NCBI RefSeq assembly: GCF_001668675.1
Contig: NZ_LZKQ01000110.1
Location: 1-40,794, forward strand
Reading direction: 5' to 3'
Length of the DNA stretch: 40,794 bases
DNA from: Mycobacterium asiaticum
Lineage (GTDB): Bacteria > Actinomycetota > Actinomycetes > Mycobacteriales > Mycobacteriaceae
Below are positions 28,418 through 38,252 of the stretch, piece by piece. The translations under genes were made by a program, and so were the position numbers. The notes beneath the pieces were generated by a model. The model had not been told where the DNA came from and made no database searches. It saw only the letters and a list, made by a program, of their open reading frames with translations. Within the stretch, counting starts at the first letter, position 1. Each line of letters starts with the position of its first letter.

Positions 28418-28494
28418 CGGGGTGTAGCGCAGCTTGGTAGCGCATCCGCTTTGGGAGCGGAAGGCCGCAGGTTCAAATCCTGTCACCCCGACCA
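28418..28494 (+). tRNA. tRNA-Pro (anticodon UGG)
   Basis: CGGGGTG pairs with CACCCCG; the D arm is GCGC...GCGC-like, the anticodon arm TCCGC-TTTGGGA-GCGGA has anticodon TGG, and the T arm is GCAGG-TTCAAAT-CCTGT. The discriminator is A and the 3' CCA is encoded. It lies 51 bases before tig on the same strand and may share its transcript. Confidence 0.95.
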
Positions 28495-28545
28495 GCCCGA
28501 CAAGCGCACAGCCGCACGCAGGAACGACAAACCGAGGAGCACGCC

Positions 28546-30048
28546 GTGAAGAGCACCGTTACGACTTTGAGCCCGACCCGGGTTCGCATCAATGTGGAGG
28601 TGCCGTTCACCGAACTCGAACCCGATTTCCAGCGCGCCTACAAGGAGCTGGCCAAGCAGGTGCGACTGCCCGGTTTCCGGCCCGGCAAGGCGCCGGCCCG
28701 CCTGCTCGAGGCGCGCTTCGGCCGCGAGGCGCTGCTGGACCAGGTCATCGAGGACGCCGTGCCCAGCCGTTACGGCCAGGCGTTGACGGAGTCGGACGTG
28801 CAACCGATCGGCCGGCCCAACATCCAGGTGACCAAGAAGGAGTACGGCGAAGAGTTGCAGTTCTTCGCCGAGGTCGACGTCCGTCCCAAGCTGGAGATCC
28901 CCAATCTGGACGCGCTGACCGTCTCGGTCGAGCCGGTGCAGGTCGCCGACGAGGAGGTCGAGGCGGAACTGGATTCGCTGCGGGCGCGGTTCGGCACATT
29001 GGCCGGCGTCGACCGGCCGGTGCAGACCGGCGACTTCGTCTCGATCGACCTGTCCGCGACGGTGGACGGCGAGGAAGTGCCGAACGCCACCGCCGAGGGG
29101 CTGTCGCACGAAGTCGGCTCCGGCCGCCTGATCGCGGGCCTGGACGACGCGTTGGTGGGCTTGTCCGTCGACGAGTCGCGGGTGTTCACCGCCAAGCTGG
29201 CGACCGGCGAACATGCGGGCCAGGACGCCGAGGTGACCGTCACGGTCAAGTCGGTCAAGGAGCGCGAGCTGCCCGAGCCGGACGACGAGTTCGCCCAGCT
29301 GGCCAGCGAGTTCGACACCATTGAGGAGCTGCGCGCCAGCCTGGCCGAGCAGGTTCGCAACACCAAGCGCGCCCAGCAGGCCGACCAGATCCGCAACGCC
29401 GCCCTGGACGCGCTGCTCGAGCAGGTCGAGGTGCCGGTGCCGGACGCGATCGTCCGCTCGCAGATGGACGAGACCCTGCAAGCCGCGATGAGCGGCCTCA
29501 ACCAGGACCCGGCCAAGTTCGCCGAGGTGCTCGAACAGCAGGGCTCGTCCCGCGAGGAGTTCGAGGCCGAAGCGCGCACCGCCGCCGAGAACAACGTCAA
29601 GCGGCAGCTGCTACTCGACGCGATCGCCGACGAACTCGACGTCCAGGTCGGCCAGGAGGACCTGACCGAGCGATTGGTGATGACCTCCCGGCAGTACGGC
29701 ATCGAGCCGCAACAGCTGTTCGCCTATCTGCAGGAGAACAATCAGCTGGCCGCCATGTTCGCCGACGTGCGGCGCGGTCTGGCGGTCGCGGCCGTGATCG
29801 AGAAGGCGACCGTCACCGACAACGACGGCAACACGATCGACACCAGTGAGTTCTTCGGCAAGCGGCACGCCGGCCACGATCACGATCACGATCACGATCA
29901 CGAGCACGAGCCCGAGCACGAGCCCCATGGGGCCGAGGATGCGTCCGAAGCCGACGACGCCACCGCGCAGGCCCAAGCCGCCGAACAAGGCAGCGAAGAA
30001 GCGGCCGAAGAGGACAACGCCGAACAGGCCGACGAACCCACCTCGTGA
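28546..30048 (+). CDS. tig: Trigger factor (ribosome-bound chaperone/PPIase) with His/acidic tail
   Basis: A 500-residue trigger factor. The ribosome-binding domain (1-110) holds the signature [11 protein letters not shown]. The FKBP-like prolyl isomerase domain follows (about 150-235: [51 protein letters not shown]), and the helical chaperone arms come after it. H37Rv Tig is 466 residues, so this one is longer. The extra length is a C-terminal tail rich in His, Asp and Glu: residues 441-461 alternate H and D/E ([17 protein letters not shown]), then acidic/Ala sequence. The tail could bind metals (inference). The start is GTG 28546. It heads the tig-clpP1-clpP2-clpX block. Confidence 0.93.
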   Translation: MKSTVTTLSPTRVRINVEVPFTELEPDFQRAYKELAKQVRLPGFRPGKAPARLLEARFGREALLDQVIEDAVPSRYGQALTESDVQPIGRPNIQVTKKEYGEELQFFAEVDVRPKLEIPNLDALTVSVEPVQVADEEVEAELDSLRARFGTLAGVDRPVQTGDFVSIDLSATVDGEEVPNATAEGLSHEVGSGRLIAGLDDALVGLSVDESRVFTAKLATGEHAGQDAEVTVTVKSVKERELPEPDDEFAQLASEFDTIEELRASLAEQVRNTKRAQQADQIRNAALDALLEQVEVPVPDAIVRSQMDETLQAAMSGLNQDPAKFAEVLEQQGSSREEFEAEARTAAENNVKRQLLLDAIADELDVQVGQEDLTERLVMTSRQYGIEPQQLFAYLQENNQLAAMFADVRRGLAVAAVIEKATVTDNDGNTIDTSEFFGKRHAGHDHDHDHDHEHEPEHEPHGAEDASEADDATAQAQAAEQGSEEAAEEDNAEQADEPTS

Positions 30049-30059
30049 CGCTGTGAGCG
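30049..30059. promoter_or_regulatory. ClgR-type operator upstream of clpP1
   Basis: CGCTGTGAGCG matches the actinobacterial ClgR palindrome CGC-N5-GCG. It starts immediately after the tig stop, about 89 bases before clpP1. ClgR is known to activate clpP1P2 in actinobacteria. A possible -10 (TAGTGT at 30102-30107) lies about 43 bases downstream, which suits an upstream activator. Confidence 0.5.
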
Positions 30060-30147
30060 AACGAGCCCTTCTCAGGTGGTCAAAGGGTGGGCCCGGTTCG
30101 TTAGTGTCAGGTGCAACACGCAATACGAGAAAGCAGGTAATTCAGTC

Positions 30148-30747
30148 GTGACTGACATGCGTTCGAACTCGTTGGGTCTCAACCTCACGGACTCCGTCTA
30201 TGAGCGCTTGCTGTCCGAGCGCATCATCTTCCTGGGTTCGGAGGTGAACGACGAAGTCGCCAACCGGTTGTGCGCGCAGATTCTGCTGCTTGCGGCCGAG
30301 GACGCCGACAAGGACATCTCGCTGTACATCAACTCGCCCGGCGGCTCGATCAGCGCCGGAATGGCGATCTACGACACCATGGTGCTGGCGCCGTGCGACG
30401 TCGCCACCTACGCCATGGGCATGGCCGCCTCGATGGGTGAGTTCCTGCTGGCGGCCGGCACCAAGGGCAAGCGTTACGCGCTGCCGCACGCCCGCATCCT
30501 GATGCACCAGCCGTTGGGCGGGGTGACCGGTAGCGCGGCCGACATCGCGATCCAGGCCGAACAGTTCGCCGTCATCAAGAAGGAAATGTTCCGGCTCAAC
30601 GCCGAGTTCACCGGCCAGCCGATCGAGCGCATCGAAGCGGATTCCGACCGCGACCGCTGGTTCACCGCGCAGGAAGCTCTCGAATACGGCTTCGTCGACC
30701 ACATCATCACCCGCGCCGCCCACATCAGTAATGGAGAAGCCCAGTGA
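30148..30747 (+). CDS. clpP1: ATP-dependent Clp protease proteolytic subunit ClpP1
   Basis: A 199-residue serine protease subunit that, with ClpP2, forms the mixed 14-mer barrel essential in mycobacteria. The triad is Ser95 in GMAASMGE, His120 in LMHQPLGG and Asp169 (offset 3 from the M. tuberculosis numbering Ser98/His123/Asp172). The oxyanion sequence is [12 protein letters not shown]. The N-terminal propeptide is processed before assembly. The start is GTG 30148, matching MSQVTDMRSN-type beginnings; ATG 30157 is an alternative. The frame is open upstream to 30076, but without homology. It overlaps clpP2 by GTGA. Confidence 0.95.
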   Translation: MTDMRSNSLGLNLTDSVYERLLSERIIFLGSEVNDEVANRLCAQILLLAAEDADKDISLYINSPGGSISAGMAIYDTMVLAPCDVATYAMGMAASMGEFLLAAGTKGKRYALPHARILMHQPLGGVTGSAADIAIQAEQFAVIKKEMFRLNAEFTGQPIERIEADSDRDRWFTAQEALEYGFVDHIITRAAHISNGEAQ

Positions 30748-31388
30748 ACCCTCAGGACCCCCGGATCCAACCCCAGGCGCGGTACATCCTGCCGTCGTTC
30801 ATCGAGCACTCGAGCTTCGGCGTCAAGGAATCCAACCCGTACAACAAGCTGTTCGAGGAACGCATCATCTTCCTCGGCGTGCAGGTCGACGACGCGTCGG
30901 CGAACGACATCATGGCGCAGCTGCTGGTGCTCGAGTCGTTGGATCCCGACCGCGACATCACCATGTACATCAACTCGCCGGGTGGCGGCTTCACCTCGTT
31001 GATGGCCATCTACGACACCATGCAGTACGTGCGCGCCGACATTCAGACGGTGTGCCTGGGTCAGGCCGCGTCGGCCGCCGCGGTGCTGCTGGCCGCCGGC
31101 ACCCCGGGTAAGCGGATGGCGCTGCCGAACGCGCGCGTGCTGATTCACCAGCCGTCGCTGTCCGGCGTGATCCAGGGTCAGTTCTCCGACCTGGAGATCC
31201 AGGCCGCCGAGATCGAGCGGATGCGCACCCTGATGGAAACGACGCTGGCCCGGCACACCGGTAAGGACGCGTCGGTGATCCGTAAGGACACCGACCGCGA
31301 CAAGATCCTGACCGCCGAAGAGGCCAAGGACTACGGAATCATCGACACGGTTCTGGAATACCGGAAGCTTTCGGCGCAGAACGCCTGA
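30744..31388 (+). CDS. clpP2: ATP-dependent Clp protease proteolytic subunit ClpP2
   Basis: 214 residues, the same length as in M. tuberculosis. The catalytic serine is Ser110 in GQAASAAAV; the triad His is in LIHQPSL (about 135) and Asp about 186. The N-terminal [27 protein letters not shown] segment is the ClpP2 hallmark. ClpP2 supplies the face that docks ClpX/ClpC1. The start is GTG 30744, overlapping the clpP1 stop, so the two subunits are made in coupled amounts. Confidence 0.96.
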   Translation: MNPQDPRIQPQARYILPSFIEHSSFGVKESNPYNKLFEERIIFLGVQVDDASANDIMAQLLVLESLDPDRDITMYINSPGGGFTSLMAIYDTMQYVRADIQTVCLGQAASAAAVLLAAGTPGKRMALPNARVLIHQPSLSGVIQGQFSDLEIQAAEIERMRTLMETTLARHTGKDASVIRKDTDRDKILTAEEAKDYGIIDTVLEYRKLSAQNA

Positions 31389-31770
31389 GCCCGGCAAGCT
31401 GGGTGTCACCTATCCCCGCGAGCAGACGCAAAAGCACCCGGATTTCAACGAAATCGGGTGCTTTTGCGTCTCCTCGCGGGTCAGCGTCGCGGTAGGGTTG
31501 TGGCCGGAGGGCTCGCCAAGCGGCTGACCACAGCCTCGGTGGCGTAACGACCGCGACACGCCAGGGACACGTATTGCGCGTCTCAACGAGTGGCGGAGGC
31601 TCTCGGGCTATATGTTTCATGCACACCATAAGCGCGAATAACCAGTTGAATACCAAGCAAGCTATTCGGCATTAACGGTCGCGGCAGGCCGGAACTAACG
31701 GGTAGCGTCGTGAGATACCAACCGGCAACCAAGACGTTACGGCGACACAGGAAGTAGGCCCTGAGGCATC
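31389..31770. other. 382-base clpP2-clpX gap
   Basis: Besides the hairpin, I see no gene here. Short frames on either strand have no recognisable composition. Bases 31481-31770 presumably hold the clpX promoter; GAGG is 6 bases before the clpX ATG. In H37Rv this interval carries Rv2458-Rv2459, absent here. Confidence 0.5.
31415..31480 (+). terminator. Long near-perfect hairpin after clpP2 (probable terminator)
   Basis: From CCCGCGAG (31415-31422) through AGACGCAAAAGCACCCG (31424-31440) and back to CTCGCGGG (31473-31480), the arms pair with one C/C mismatch and one bulged G. The loop is CAACG. The total stem is about 30 bp, with an A run on one arm and TTTT on the other. The base of the stem is a GAGCAGACGC motif that I recall as common in mycobacterial intergenic terminator-like hairpins (TRIT class). 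It probably ends clpP1P2 transcription. Confidence 0.7.
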
Positions 31771-33051
31771 ATGGCACGCATCGGAGACGGCGGTGACCTG
31801 CTGAAGTGCTCGTTCTGCGGCAAGAGCCAGAAGCAAGTCAAGAAGCTCATTGCTGGCCCGGGCGTGTACATCTGCGACGAGTGCATCGACCTGTGCAACG
31901 AGATCATCGAAGAGGAACTGGCCGACGCCGACGACGTCAAACTTGACGAACTGCCCAAGCCGATCGAGATCCGTGACTTCCTCGAGGGCTACGTCATCGG
32001 GCAGGACACCGCCAAGCGCACGCTCGCGGTCGCCGTCTACAACCACTACAAGCGGATTCAGGCCGGCGAAAAGGGCCGTGACTCGCGTTACGAGCCGGTC
32101 GAGCTCACCAAGTCCAACATCCTGATGCTCGGCCCGACCGGCTGCGGCAAGACGTACCTGGCCCAGACGCTGGCCAAGATGCTCAACGTGCCGTTCGCCA
32201 TCGCCGACGCCACCGCGCTGACCGAGGCCGGCTACGTCGGTGAAGACGTCGAAAACATTCTCCTCAAGCTCATCCAGGCCGCCGACTACGACGTCAAGCG
32301 CGCCGAGACCGGCATCATCTACATCGACGAGGTGGACAAGATCGCCCGCAAGAGCGAGAACCCGTCCATCACCCGGGATGTGTCCGGCGAGGGTGTTCAG
32401 CAGGCTCTGTTGAAGATCCTGGAAGGCACCCAGGCGTCGGTTCCGCCGCAGGGCGGCCGTAAGCACCCGCACCAGGAATTCATCCAGATCGACACCACCA
32501 ACGTGCTGTTCATCGTCGCTGGTGCGTTCGCCGGCCTGGAGAAGATCATCTACGAGCGGGTCGGCAAGCGAGGCTTGGGCTTCGGCGCCGAGGTGCGCTC
32601 GAAGGCCGAGATCGACACCACCGACCACTTCGCCGAAGTGATGCCCGAGGACCTCATCAAGTTCGGCCTGATCCCTGAGTTCATCGGCCGCCTGCCGGTG
32701 GTCGCCTCGGTCACCAACCTCGACAAGGAGTCGTTGGTCAAGATCCTTTCGGAGCCCAAGAACGCTCTGGTGAAGCAGTACACTCGCCTGTTCGAGATGG
32801 ACGGCGTGGAGCTCGAATTCACCGACGAGGCGCTCGAGGCGATCGCCGACCAGGCGATCCACCGCGGCACCGGCGCCCGCGGTCTGCGCGCGATCATGGA
32901 AGAAGTCCTGCTGCCGGTGATGTATGACATCCCGAGCCGCGACGACGTTGCCAAGGTGGTCGTCACCAAGGAGACCGTGCAGGACAACGTGCTGCCGACG
33001 ATCGTGCCCCGCAAGCCGTCTCGTTCGGAGCGGCGCGACAAGAGCGCCTGA
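31771..33051 (+). CDS. clpX: ClpX AAA+ unfoldase
   Basis: A 426-residue ATPase that unfolds tagged proteins and feeds them to ClpP1P2. The N-terminal C4 zinc-binding domain has Cys13, Cys16, Cys35 and Cys38. Walker A GPTGCGKT is at 121-128, Walker B in [11 protein letters not shown], and the pore-loop GYVGED lies between them. The RKHPHQEF and GRLPVVASV segments and the arginine-rich sensor II region [14 protein letters not shown] are as expected. M. tuberculosis ClpX is also 426 residues. It has its own upstream region. Confidence 0.96.
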   Translation: MARIGDGGDLLKCSFCGKSQKQVKKLIAGPGVYICDECIDLCNEIIEEELADADDVKLDELPKPIEIRDFLEGYVIGQDTAKRTLAVAVYNHYKRIQAGEKGRDSRYEPVELTKSNILMLGPTGCGKTYLAQTLAKMLNVPFAIADATALTEAGYVGEDVENILLKLIQAADYDVKRAETGIIYIDEVDKIARKSENPSITRDVSGEGVQQALLKILEGTQASVPPQGGRKHPHQEFIQIDTTNVLFIVAGAFAGLEKIIYERVGKRGLGFGAEVRSKAEIDTTDHFAEVMPEDLIKFGLIPEFIGRLPVVASVTNLDKESLVKILSEPKNALVKQYTRLFEMDGVELEFTDEALEAIADQAIHRGTGARGLRAIMEEVLLPVMYDIPSRDDVAKVVVTKETVQDNVLPTIVPRKPSRSERRDKSA

Positions 33052-33255
33052 CCGCTCGATTTCCCGCGTCTGACGTGCGTTTGCCACGCCAGAGTGACGA
33101 ATACCACAGTTTGGCGTTTCACCGTCGACGACCCCGCGCTGACTACGGCTTTTGCTTGCGTACTCGCTGGTAACACCGCCTCGAGAGCGGCTATACAACC
33201 TAAGAAAAGTGTCATAATTGGTACCGCCAGTGACATGAAACGTGAGAGCGGAAGA

Positions 33256-33298
33256 AGGCACTCCGGCGCGCGTAATCTTGGGAACCAGTGGAGTGCCT
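33256..33298. other. 9-bp hairpin in the korA leader
   Basis: AGGCACTCC (33256-33264) pairs exactly with GGAGTGCCT (33290-33298) around a 25-base loop; it ends 28 bases before the korA start. A CATAAT element at about 33213 could be the promoter -10, putting the hairpin in the 5' leader. Function unknown. The rest of 33052-33326 shows no gene. Confidence 0.5.
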
Positions 33299-33326
33299 GT
33301 CCGGACACCAGATGGAAGGCGGAGAC

Positions 33327-35273
33327 GTGGATCTGAACGGCAATGGCGCCGGGGCAGAGTCTCATAACGGGTCCGGTCGGCAGCGCCTGGAGAACGTCGT
33401 TATCCGATTCGCGGGAGACTCCGGCGATGGCATGCAGCTGACCGGCGACCGATTCACCTCTGAGGCGGCGCTTTTCGGAAACGACCTCGCCACCCAACCC
33501 AATTACCCCGCCGAAATCCGCGCTCCCGCAGGAACTTTGCCAGGCGTCTCGTCATTCCAGATCCAGATCGCCGATTACGACATTCTGACGGCCGGCGACC
33601 GGCCCGACGTGCTGGTCGCGATGAATCCCGCCGCGCTCAAAGCCAATATCGGCGATCTGCCGCGCGGCGGCATGGTGATCGCCAATTCCGACGAATTCAC
33701 CAAGCGCAATCTGACCAAGGTCGGTTACGTCACCAACCCGCTGGAAACCGACGAGCTCGAGGAATACGTCGTCCACGCGGTACCGATGACGACCCTGACC
33801 CTCGGCGCGGTTGAAGCGATCGGCGCCACCAAGAAGGACGGCCAGCGCGCCAAGAACATGTTCGCGCTGGGGTTGCTGTCGTGGATGTACTCGCGTCCGA
33901 TCCAGACCAGTGAGAACTTCATCCGGGAGAAGTTCGTCCGCAAGCCCGACGTCGCCGAGGCCAACGTGCTGGCGCTGAAGGCGGGCTGGAACTACGGCGA
34001 AACCACCGAAGCGTTCGGCACCACCTACGAGGTGTCGAAAGCCTCGCTGCCGGCCGGCGAATACCGGCAGATCTCCGGCAACACCGCCTTGGCCTACGGC
34101 ATCGTCGCGGCCGGCCAGCTGGCCGACAAGCAGGTGGTGCTGGGCAGCTACCCGATCACCCCGGCCTCGGACATCCTGCACGAGTTGTCCAAGCACAAGA
34201 ATTTCAACGTCATCACCTTTCAGGCCGAGGACGAGATCGGCGGTATCTGCGCCGCGATCGGCGCCTCCTACGGCGGCGCGCTAGGTGTCACCAGCACCTC
34301 GGGGCCGGGTATCTCGCTCAAGTCCGAGGCGCTCGGGCTCAGCGTGATGACCGAGCTGCCGCTGATCGTGATCGATGTCCAGCGCGGCGGACCGTCCACC
34401 GGGCTGCCCACCAAGACCGAGCAGGCCGACCTGCTGCAGGCCCTGTTCGGCCGCAACGGCGAGTCGCCGGTGGCGGTAGTGGCGCCGCGGTCGCCCTCCG
34501 ACTGTTTCGAGACCGCCATCGAGGCCGTCCGCATCGCCGTGTCGTACCACACCCCGGTGATCGTGTTGTCCGACGGCGCCATCGCCAACGGGTCTGAGCC
34601 GTGGCGTATCCCGGACGTCAGCTCGCTCAAGCCGATCAAGCACGTCTTCGCCAAGCCGGACGAACCGTTCCAGCCCTACGCGCGCAACCCCGAGACACTT
34701 GCCCGTCAGTTCGCCGTGCCGGGCACCCCCGGCCTGGAACACCGCATCGGCGGCCTGGAAGCGGCCAACGGTTCCGGCGACATCTCCTATGAGCCGGTCA
34801 ACCACGACCTGATGGTCCGGATCCGGCAAGCCAAGATCGACGGCATCCGCGTCCCCGATCTCGAGGTGGACGACCCGACCGGCGACGCGGAGTTGCTGCT
34901 GATCGGGTGGGGCAGTTCCTACGGCCCCATCGGCGAGGCCTGCCGGCGGGCGCGGCGCAAGGGCATCAAGGTCGCTCATGCCCACCTGCGCCACCTCAAC
35001 CCGTTCCCGGCCAACCTGGGCGACGTGTTGCGTCGCTATCCGCAGGTGGTCTGCCCGGAGATGAACCTCGGCCAGCTGGCGATGCTGCTACGCGCGAAGT
35101 ATCTGGTGAACGTGCAGTCGGTGAGCAAGGTGCACGGCCTGTCTTTCCTGGCCGACGAAGTGGGTCGCGTCATCCGCGCCGCGTTGGGCGGGACGTTGGC
35201 AGACATCGAGCAAGACAAAACCATGGTCGCCCGATTGTCGGCGGCCACGGTTGGAGCGGGAGCCGCACTATGA
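33327..35273 (+). CDS. korA: 2-oxoglutarate ferredoxin oxidoreductase subunit alpha (gamma-alpha fusion)
   Basis: A 648-residue large subunit of the CoA-dependent KorAB enzyme, which oxidises 2-oxoglutarate to succinyl-CoA with ferredoxin. Residues about 15-200 are the gamma-type domain (VVIRFAGDSGDGMQLTGDRF). From about 235 the alpha/pyrimidine domain begins (GSYPITPASDILHELS, TFQAEDEIGGICAAIGASYGGALGVTSTSGPG). The C-terminal part with VAHAHLRHLNPFPANL is domain III. The GTG at 33327 is behind AAGG and is preferred over the ATGs at 33288 and 33312. The stop overlaps the korB start (ATGA). Confidence 0.93.
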   Translation: MDLNGNGAGAESHNGSGRQRLENVVIRFAGDSGDGMQLTGDRFTSEAALFGNDLATQPNYPAEIRAPAGTLPGVSSFQIQIADYDILTAGDRPDVLVAMNPAALKANIGDLPRGGMVIANSDEFTKRNLTKVGYVTNPLETDELEEYVVHAVPMTTLTLGAVEAIGATKKDGQRAKNMFALGLLSWMYSRPIQTSENFIREKFVRKPDVAEANVLALKAGWNYGETTEAFGTTYEVSKASLPAGEYRQISGNTALAYGIVAAGQLADKQVVLGSYPITPASDILHELSKHKNFNVITFQAEDEIGGICAAIGASYGGALGVTSTSGPGISLKSEALGLSVMTELPLIVIDVQRGGPSTGLPTKTEQADLLQALFGRNGESPVAVVAPRSPSDCFETAIEAVRIAVSYHTPVIVLSDGAIANGSEPWRIPDVSSLKPIKHVFAKPDEPFQPYARNPETLARQFAVPGTPGLEHRIGGLEAANGSGDISYEPVNHDLMVRIRQAKIDGIRVPDLEVDDPTGDAELLLIGWGSSYGPIGEACRRARRKGIKVAHAHLRHLNPFPANLGDVLRRYPQVVCPEMNLGQLAMLLRAKYLVNVQSVSKVHGLSFLADEVGRVIRAALGGTLADIEQDKTMVARLSAATVGAGAAL

Positions 35274-36358
35274 CCAACTTGATTGGGGCCGACCTGGGCG
35301 TTACCCCCAAACCGAGCAAGAACGACGGGGTGCCCCGGCTCTCCGGTGAAGACCAGCCGCAGAAGGGCAAGGACTTCACCAGCGACCAAGAAGTCCGTTG
35401 GTGCCCCGGTTGCGGTGACTACGTCATCCTCAACACAATCCGCAACTTCCTGCCCGAGCTCGGGCTGCGTCGCGAGAACATCGTGTTCATCAGTGGCATC
35501 GGCTGCTCCAGCCGGTTCCCGTACTACCTGGAGACCTACGGGTTCCACTCGATCCACGGCCGGGCCCCGGCCATCGCCACCGGTCTGGCGCTGGCGCGTG
35601 AGGACCTGTCGGTCTGGGTGGTCACCGGCGATGGGGACGCGCTGTCCATTGGCGGCAACCACCTCATTCATGCGCTGCGCCGCAACGTCAACATCACGGT
35701 GCTGTTGTTCAACAACCGGATCTACGGGCTGACCAAGGGCCAGTACTCACCGACATCCGAGGTCGGCAAGATCACCAAGTCCACCCCGATGGGATCGCTG
35801 GACCACCCGTTCAACCCGGTGTCCCTGGCGCTGGGCGCCGAAGCGACGTTCGTCGGCCGGGCGCTGGACTCCGACCGCGCCGGTCTGTCCGAGGTTCTGC
35901 GTGCCGCGGCTCAGCATCGCGGCGCCGCCCTGGTCGAGATCATGCAGGACTGCCCGATCTTCAACGACGGCTCGTTCGACGTGCTGCGCAAGGAGGGCGC
36001 CGAGGAGCGGGTGATCAAGGTCCGTCACGGTGAGCCAATCGTGTTCGGCGCCAATGGTGAGTTCTGCGTGGTGAAGTCGGGCTTCAGCCTGGACGTGGCC
36101 AAGACGGCCGACGTCGCCGTGGATGAAATCGTGGTCCACGACGCACATTCCGACGACTCGGCCTACGCCTTCGCGCTGTCGCGGCTATCGGATCAGAACC
36201 TCGACCACACGGTTATGGGTATCTTCCGCGACGTCAGCCGGCCCACCTACGACGACGCGGCCCGTTCGCAGGTCACCACGGCCAGAACTGCGACCGCATC
36301 CGACGAAGCCGCGCTGCAATCGCTGCTGCGCGGTCGCGACACCTGGACCGTGGACTGA
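35270..36358 (+). CDS. korB: 2-oxoglutarate ferredoxin oxidoreductase subunit beta
   Basis: A 362-residue TPP- and Fe-S-binding subunit. It has CPGCGDY (Cys45, Cys48) and IGCSSR as iron-sulfur ligand cysteines. The TPP motif runs [24 protein letters not shown] sequence to [19 protein letters not shown]. It is an alternative to the oxygen-sensitive 2-oxoglutarate dehydrogenase route and supports growth on fatty acids in M. tuberculosis (established). ATG 35270 overlaps the korA stop; the frame upstream inside korA is a shadow. mobA starts one base after the stop. Confidence 0.95.
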   Translation: MTNLIGADLGVTPKPSKNDGVPRLSGEDQPQKGKDFTSDQEVRWCPGCGDYVILNTIRNFLPELGLRRENIVFISGIGCSSRFPYYLETYGFHSIHGRAPAIATGLALAREDLSVWVVTGDGDALSIGGNHLIHALRRNVNITVLLFNNRIYGLTKGQYSPTSEVGKITKSTPMGSLDHPFNPVSLALGAEATFVGRALDSDRAGLSEVLRAAAQHRGAALVEIMQDCPIFNDGSFDVLRKEGAEERVIKVRHGEPIVFGANGEFCVVKSGFSLDVAKTADVAVDEIVVHDAHSDDSAYAFALSRLSDQNLDHTVMGIFRDVSRPTYDDAARSQVTTARTATASDEAALQSLLRGRDTWTVD

Positions 36359-36359
36359 G

Positions 36360-36965
36360 GTGACAACACAGGTGCCCGAGGAGATTTCACTGGCCGCTGT
36401 CGTTCTTGCCGGCGGCGAATCGCGGCGCATGGGCCGCGACAAAGCGACCCTACCGGTGCCGGGTGGCAGCACCACACTGGTCGAGCACGTGGTAAGTGTT
36501 GTGGCGCAACGTTGTTCGCCGGTTTATGTGATGGCGGCGCCGGGCCAACCGTTGCCGGCCCTGCCGGTCCCCATCCTGCGCGACGAAATGCGCGGGCTCG
36601 GACCACTGCCGGCTACCGGCCGGGGTCTGCGCGAGGCCGCGGCAGCCGGCGCGCAGCTCGCATTCGTCTCGGCGGTCGACATGCCTTCGCTGACAACCGA
36701 TTTGATCGATGAGCTGGCCCGCCTGGCGGTCGAGACCAACGCCGAAATCGTGATGCCGTGGGACGGCCGTAGCCATTATCTGGCCGCGGTGTACCGCACG
36801 GACCTGGCCGACCGGATCGACGCGCTTGTCGCCGGCGGGGCCCGCCGGATGAGCGCTTTGATCGACGCCTCGGACTCCCAGCAGATTGTCATGCCGGAAT
36901 CCGCTGCGTTGACCAACGTCAACACCGAGGCCGATTTGAGAACGCCGGTGCGGTCCGGGCGCTGA
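36360..36965 (+). CDS. mobA: Molybdenum cofactor guanylyltransferase MobA
   Basis: 201 residues, as for Rv2453c. The nucleotidyltransferase loop is [17 protein letters not shown] (16-32), with Lys28 contacting the phosphates; [11 protein letters not shown] is the Mg-binding region. It joins GMP to molybdopterin, giving the MGD cofactor of molybdoenzymes. GTG 36360 is one base after the korB stop, so it is translated with korAB; the association is conserved, although KorAB itself needs no molybdenum. Confidence 0.93.
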   Translation: MTTQVPEEISLAAVVLAGGESRRMGRDKATLPVPGGSTTLVEHVVSVVAQRCSPVYVMAAPGQPLPALPVPILRDEMRGLGPLPATGRGLREAAAAGAQLAFVSAVDMPSLTTDLIDELARLAVETNAEIVMPWDGRSHYLAAVYRTDLADRIDALVAGGARRMSALIDASDSQQIVMPESAALTNVNTEADLRTPVRSGR

Positions 36966-37135
36966 CCCGTCGCGCTGATTGTTAGCTGAATTCACTTGTG
37001 GTACTTGGCGATCAACCATTTCGCGTAAGCGAAGGTGTGACGCACTCGTCCCTCCTGCGCGGCATGTGGGCTGAGTCACTCCGGGATTCACCCCGATCGC
37101 CGGAGGCCTGCAGAATTTTTCAAACCCCAAATCCG

Positions 37136-37150
37136 GTGTCACAGCTCACA
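37136..37150. promoter_or_regulatory. Crp-type site, overlapping an MtrA-like GTCACAGC
   Basis: GTGTCACAGCTCACA fits the mycobacterial Crp consensus GTGNNANNNNNCACA at every fixed base. It also contains GTCACAGCT, close to the MtrA half-site GTCACAGCG. Crp is known to control rpfA, and MtrA controls cell-wall remodelling genes; either could act on rpfE. It is about 450 bases upstream of the start. Confidence 0.5.
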
Positions 37151-37374
37151 TTATGTGCGTGATTCGGCTCACCAAATCGCGACTTCGTTGCCGCGTTGAC
37201 ACTGTCCGTGAATGCGGGATTGACCTGCGCGGACCCTGGTGGATCCGCGCCGTGATCGACTCGTGACCGCAGCGAGATCTTCGCGTCGCCGAGATGACGA
37301 ATCCAAATCGTTATCGTACGGTCCTGTTAGCCCGAAAACGGGCGCCGCAAAACCGAATAAACAAACCCAAAATT

Positions 37375-38171
<797 letters not shown>

Positions 38172-38189
38172 TCAGCCGATAAACGAATA

Positions 38190-38230
38190 ACGACAAGTGC
38201 CGGGCTACCAGCCCGGCACTTCGTCGTTTC
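38190..38230 (+). terminator. Rho-independent-type terminator after rpfE
   Basis: AGTGCCGGGCT (38196-38206) pairs with AGCCCGGCACT (38210-38220) around ACC. The stem extends to ACGAC/GTCGT with one unpaired base and is followed by TTTC. It lies 19 bases after the rpfE stop. Confidence 0.8.
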
Positions 38231-38252
38231 TGCCCGTAGTAGCGTCGAACCG

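Noticed and set aside
31500..31560. tRNA-Ser/Leu-like start (GGAGGGCTCGCCAAGCGGCTGA)
   Set aside because: No matching acceptor 3' strand or T arm follows.
31339..31656. Minus-strand 105-codon frame between clpP2 and clpX
   Set aside because: Crosses the hairpin and clpP2 end, starts without a ribosome site and has no sensible composition.
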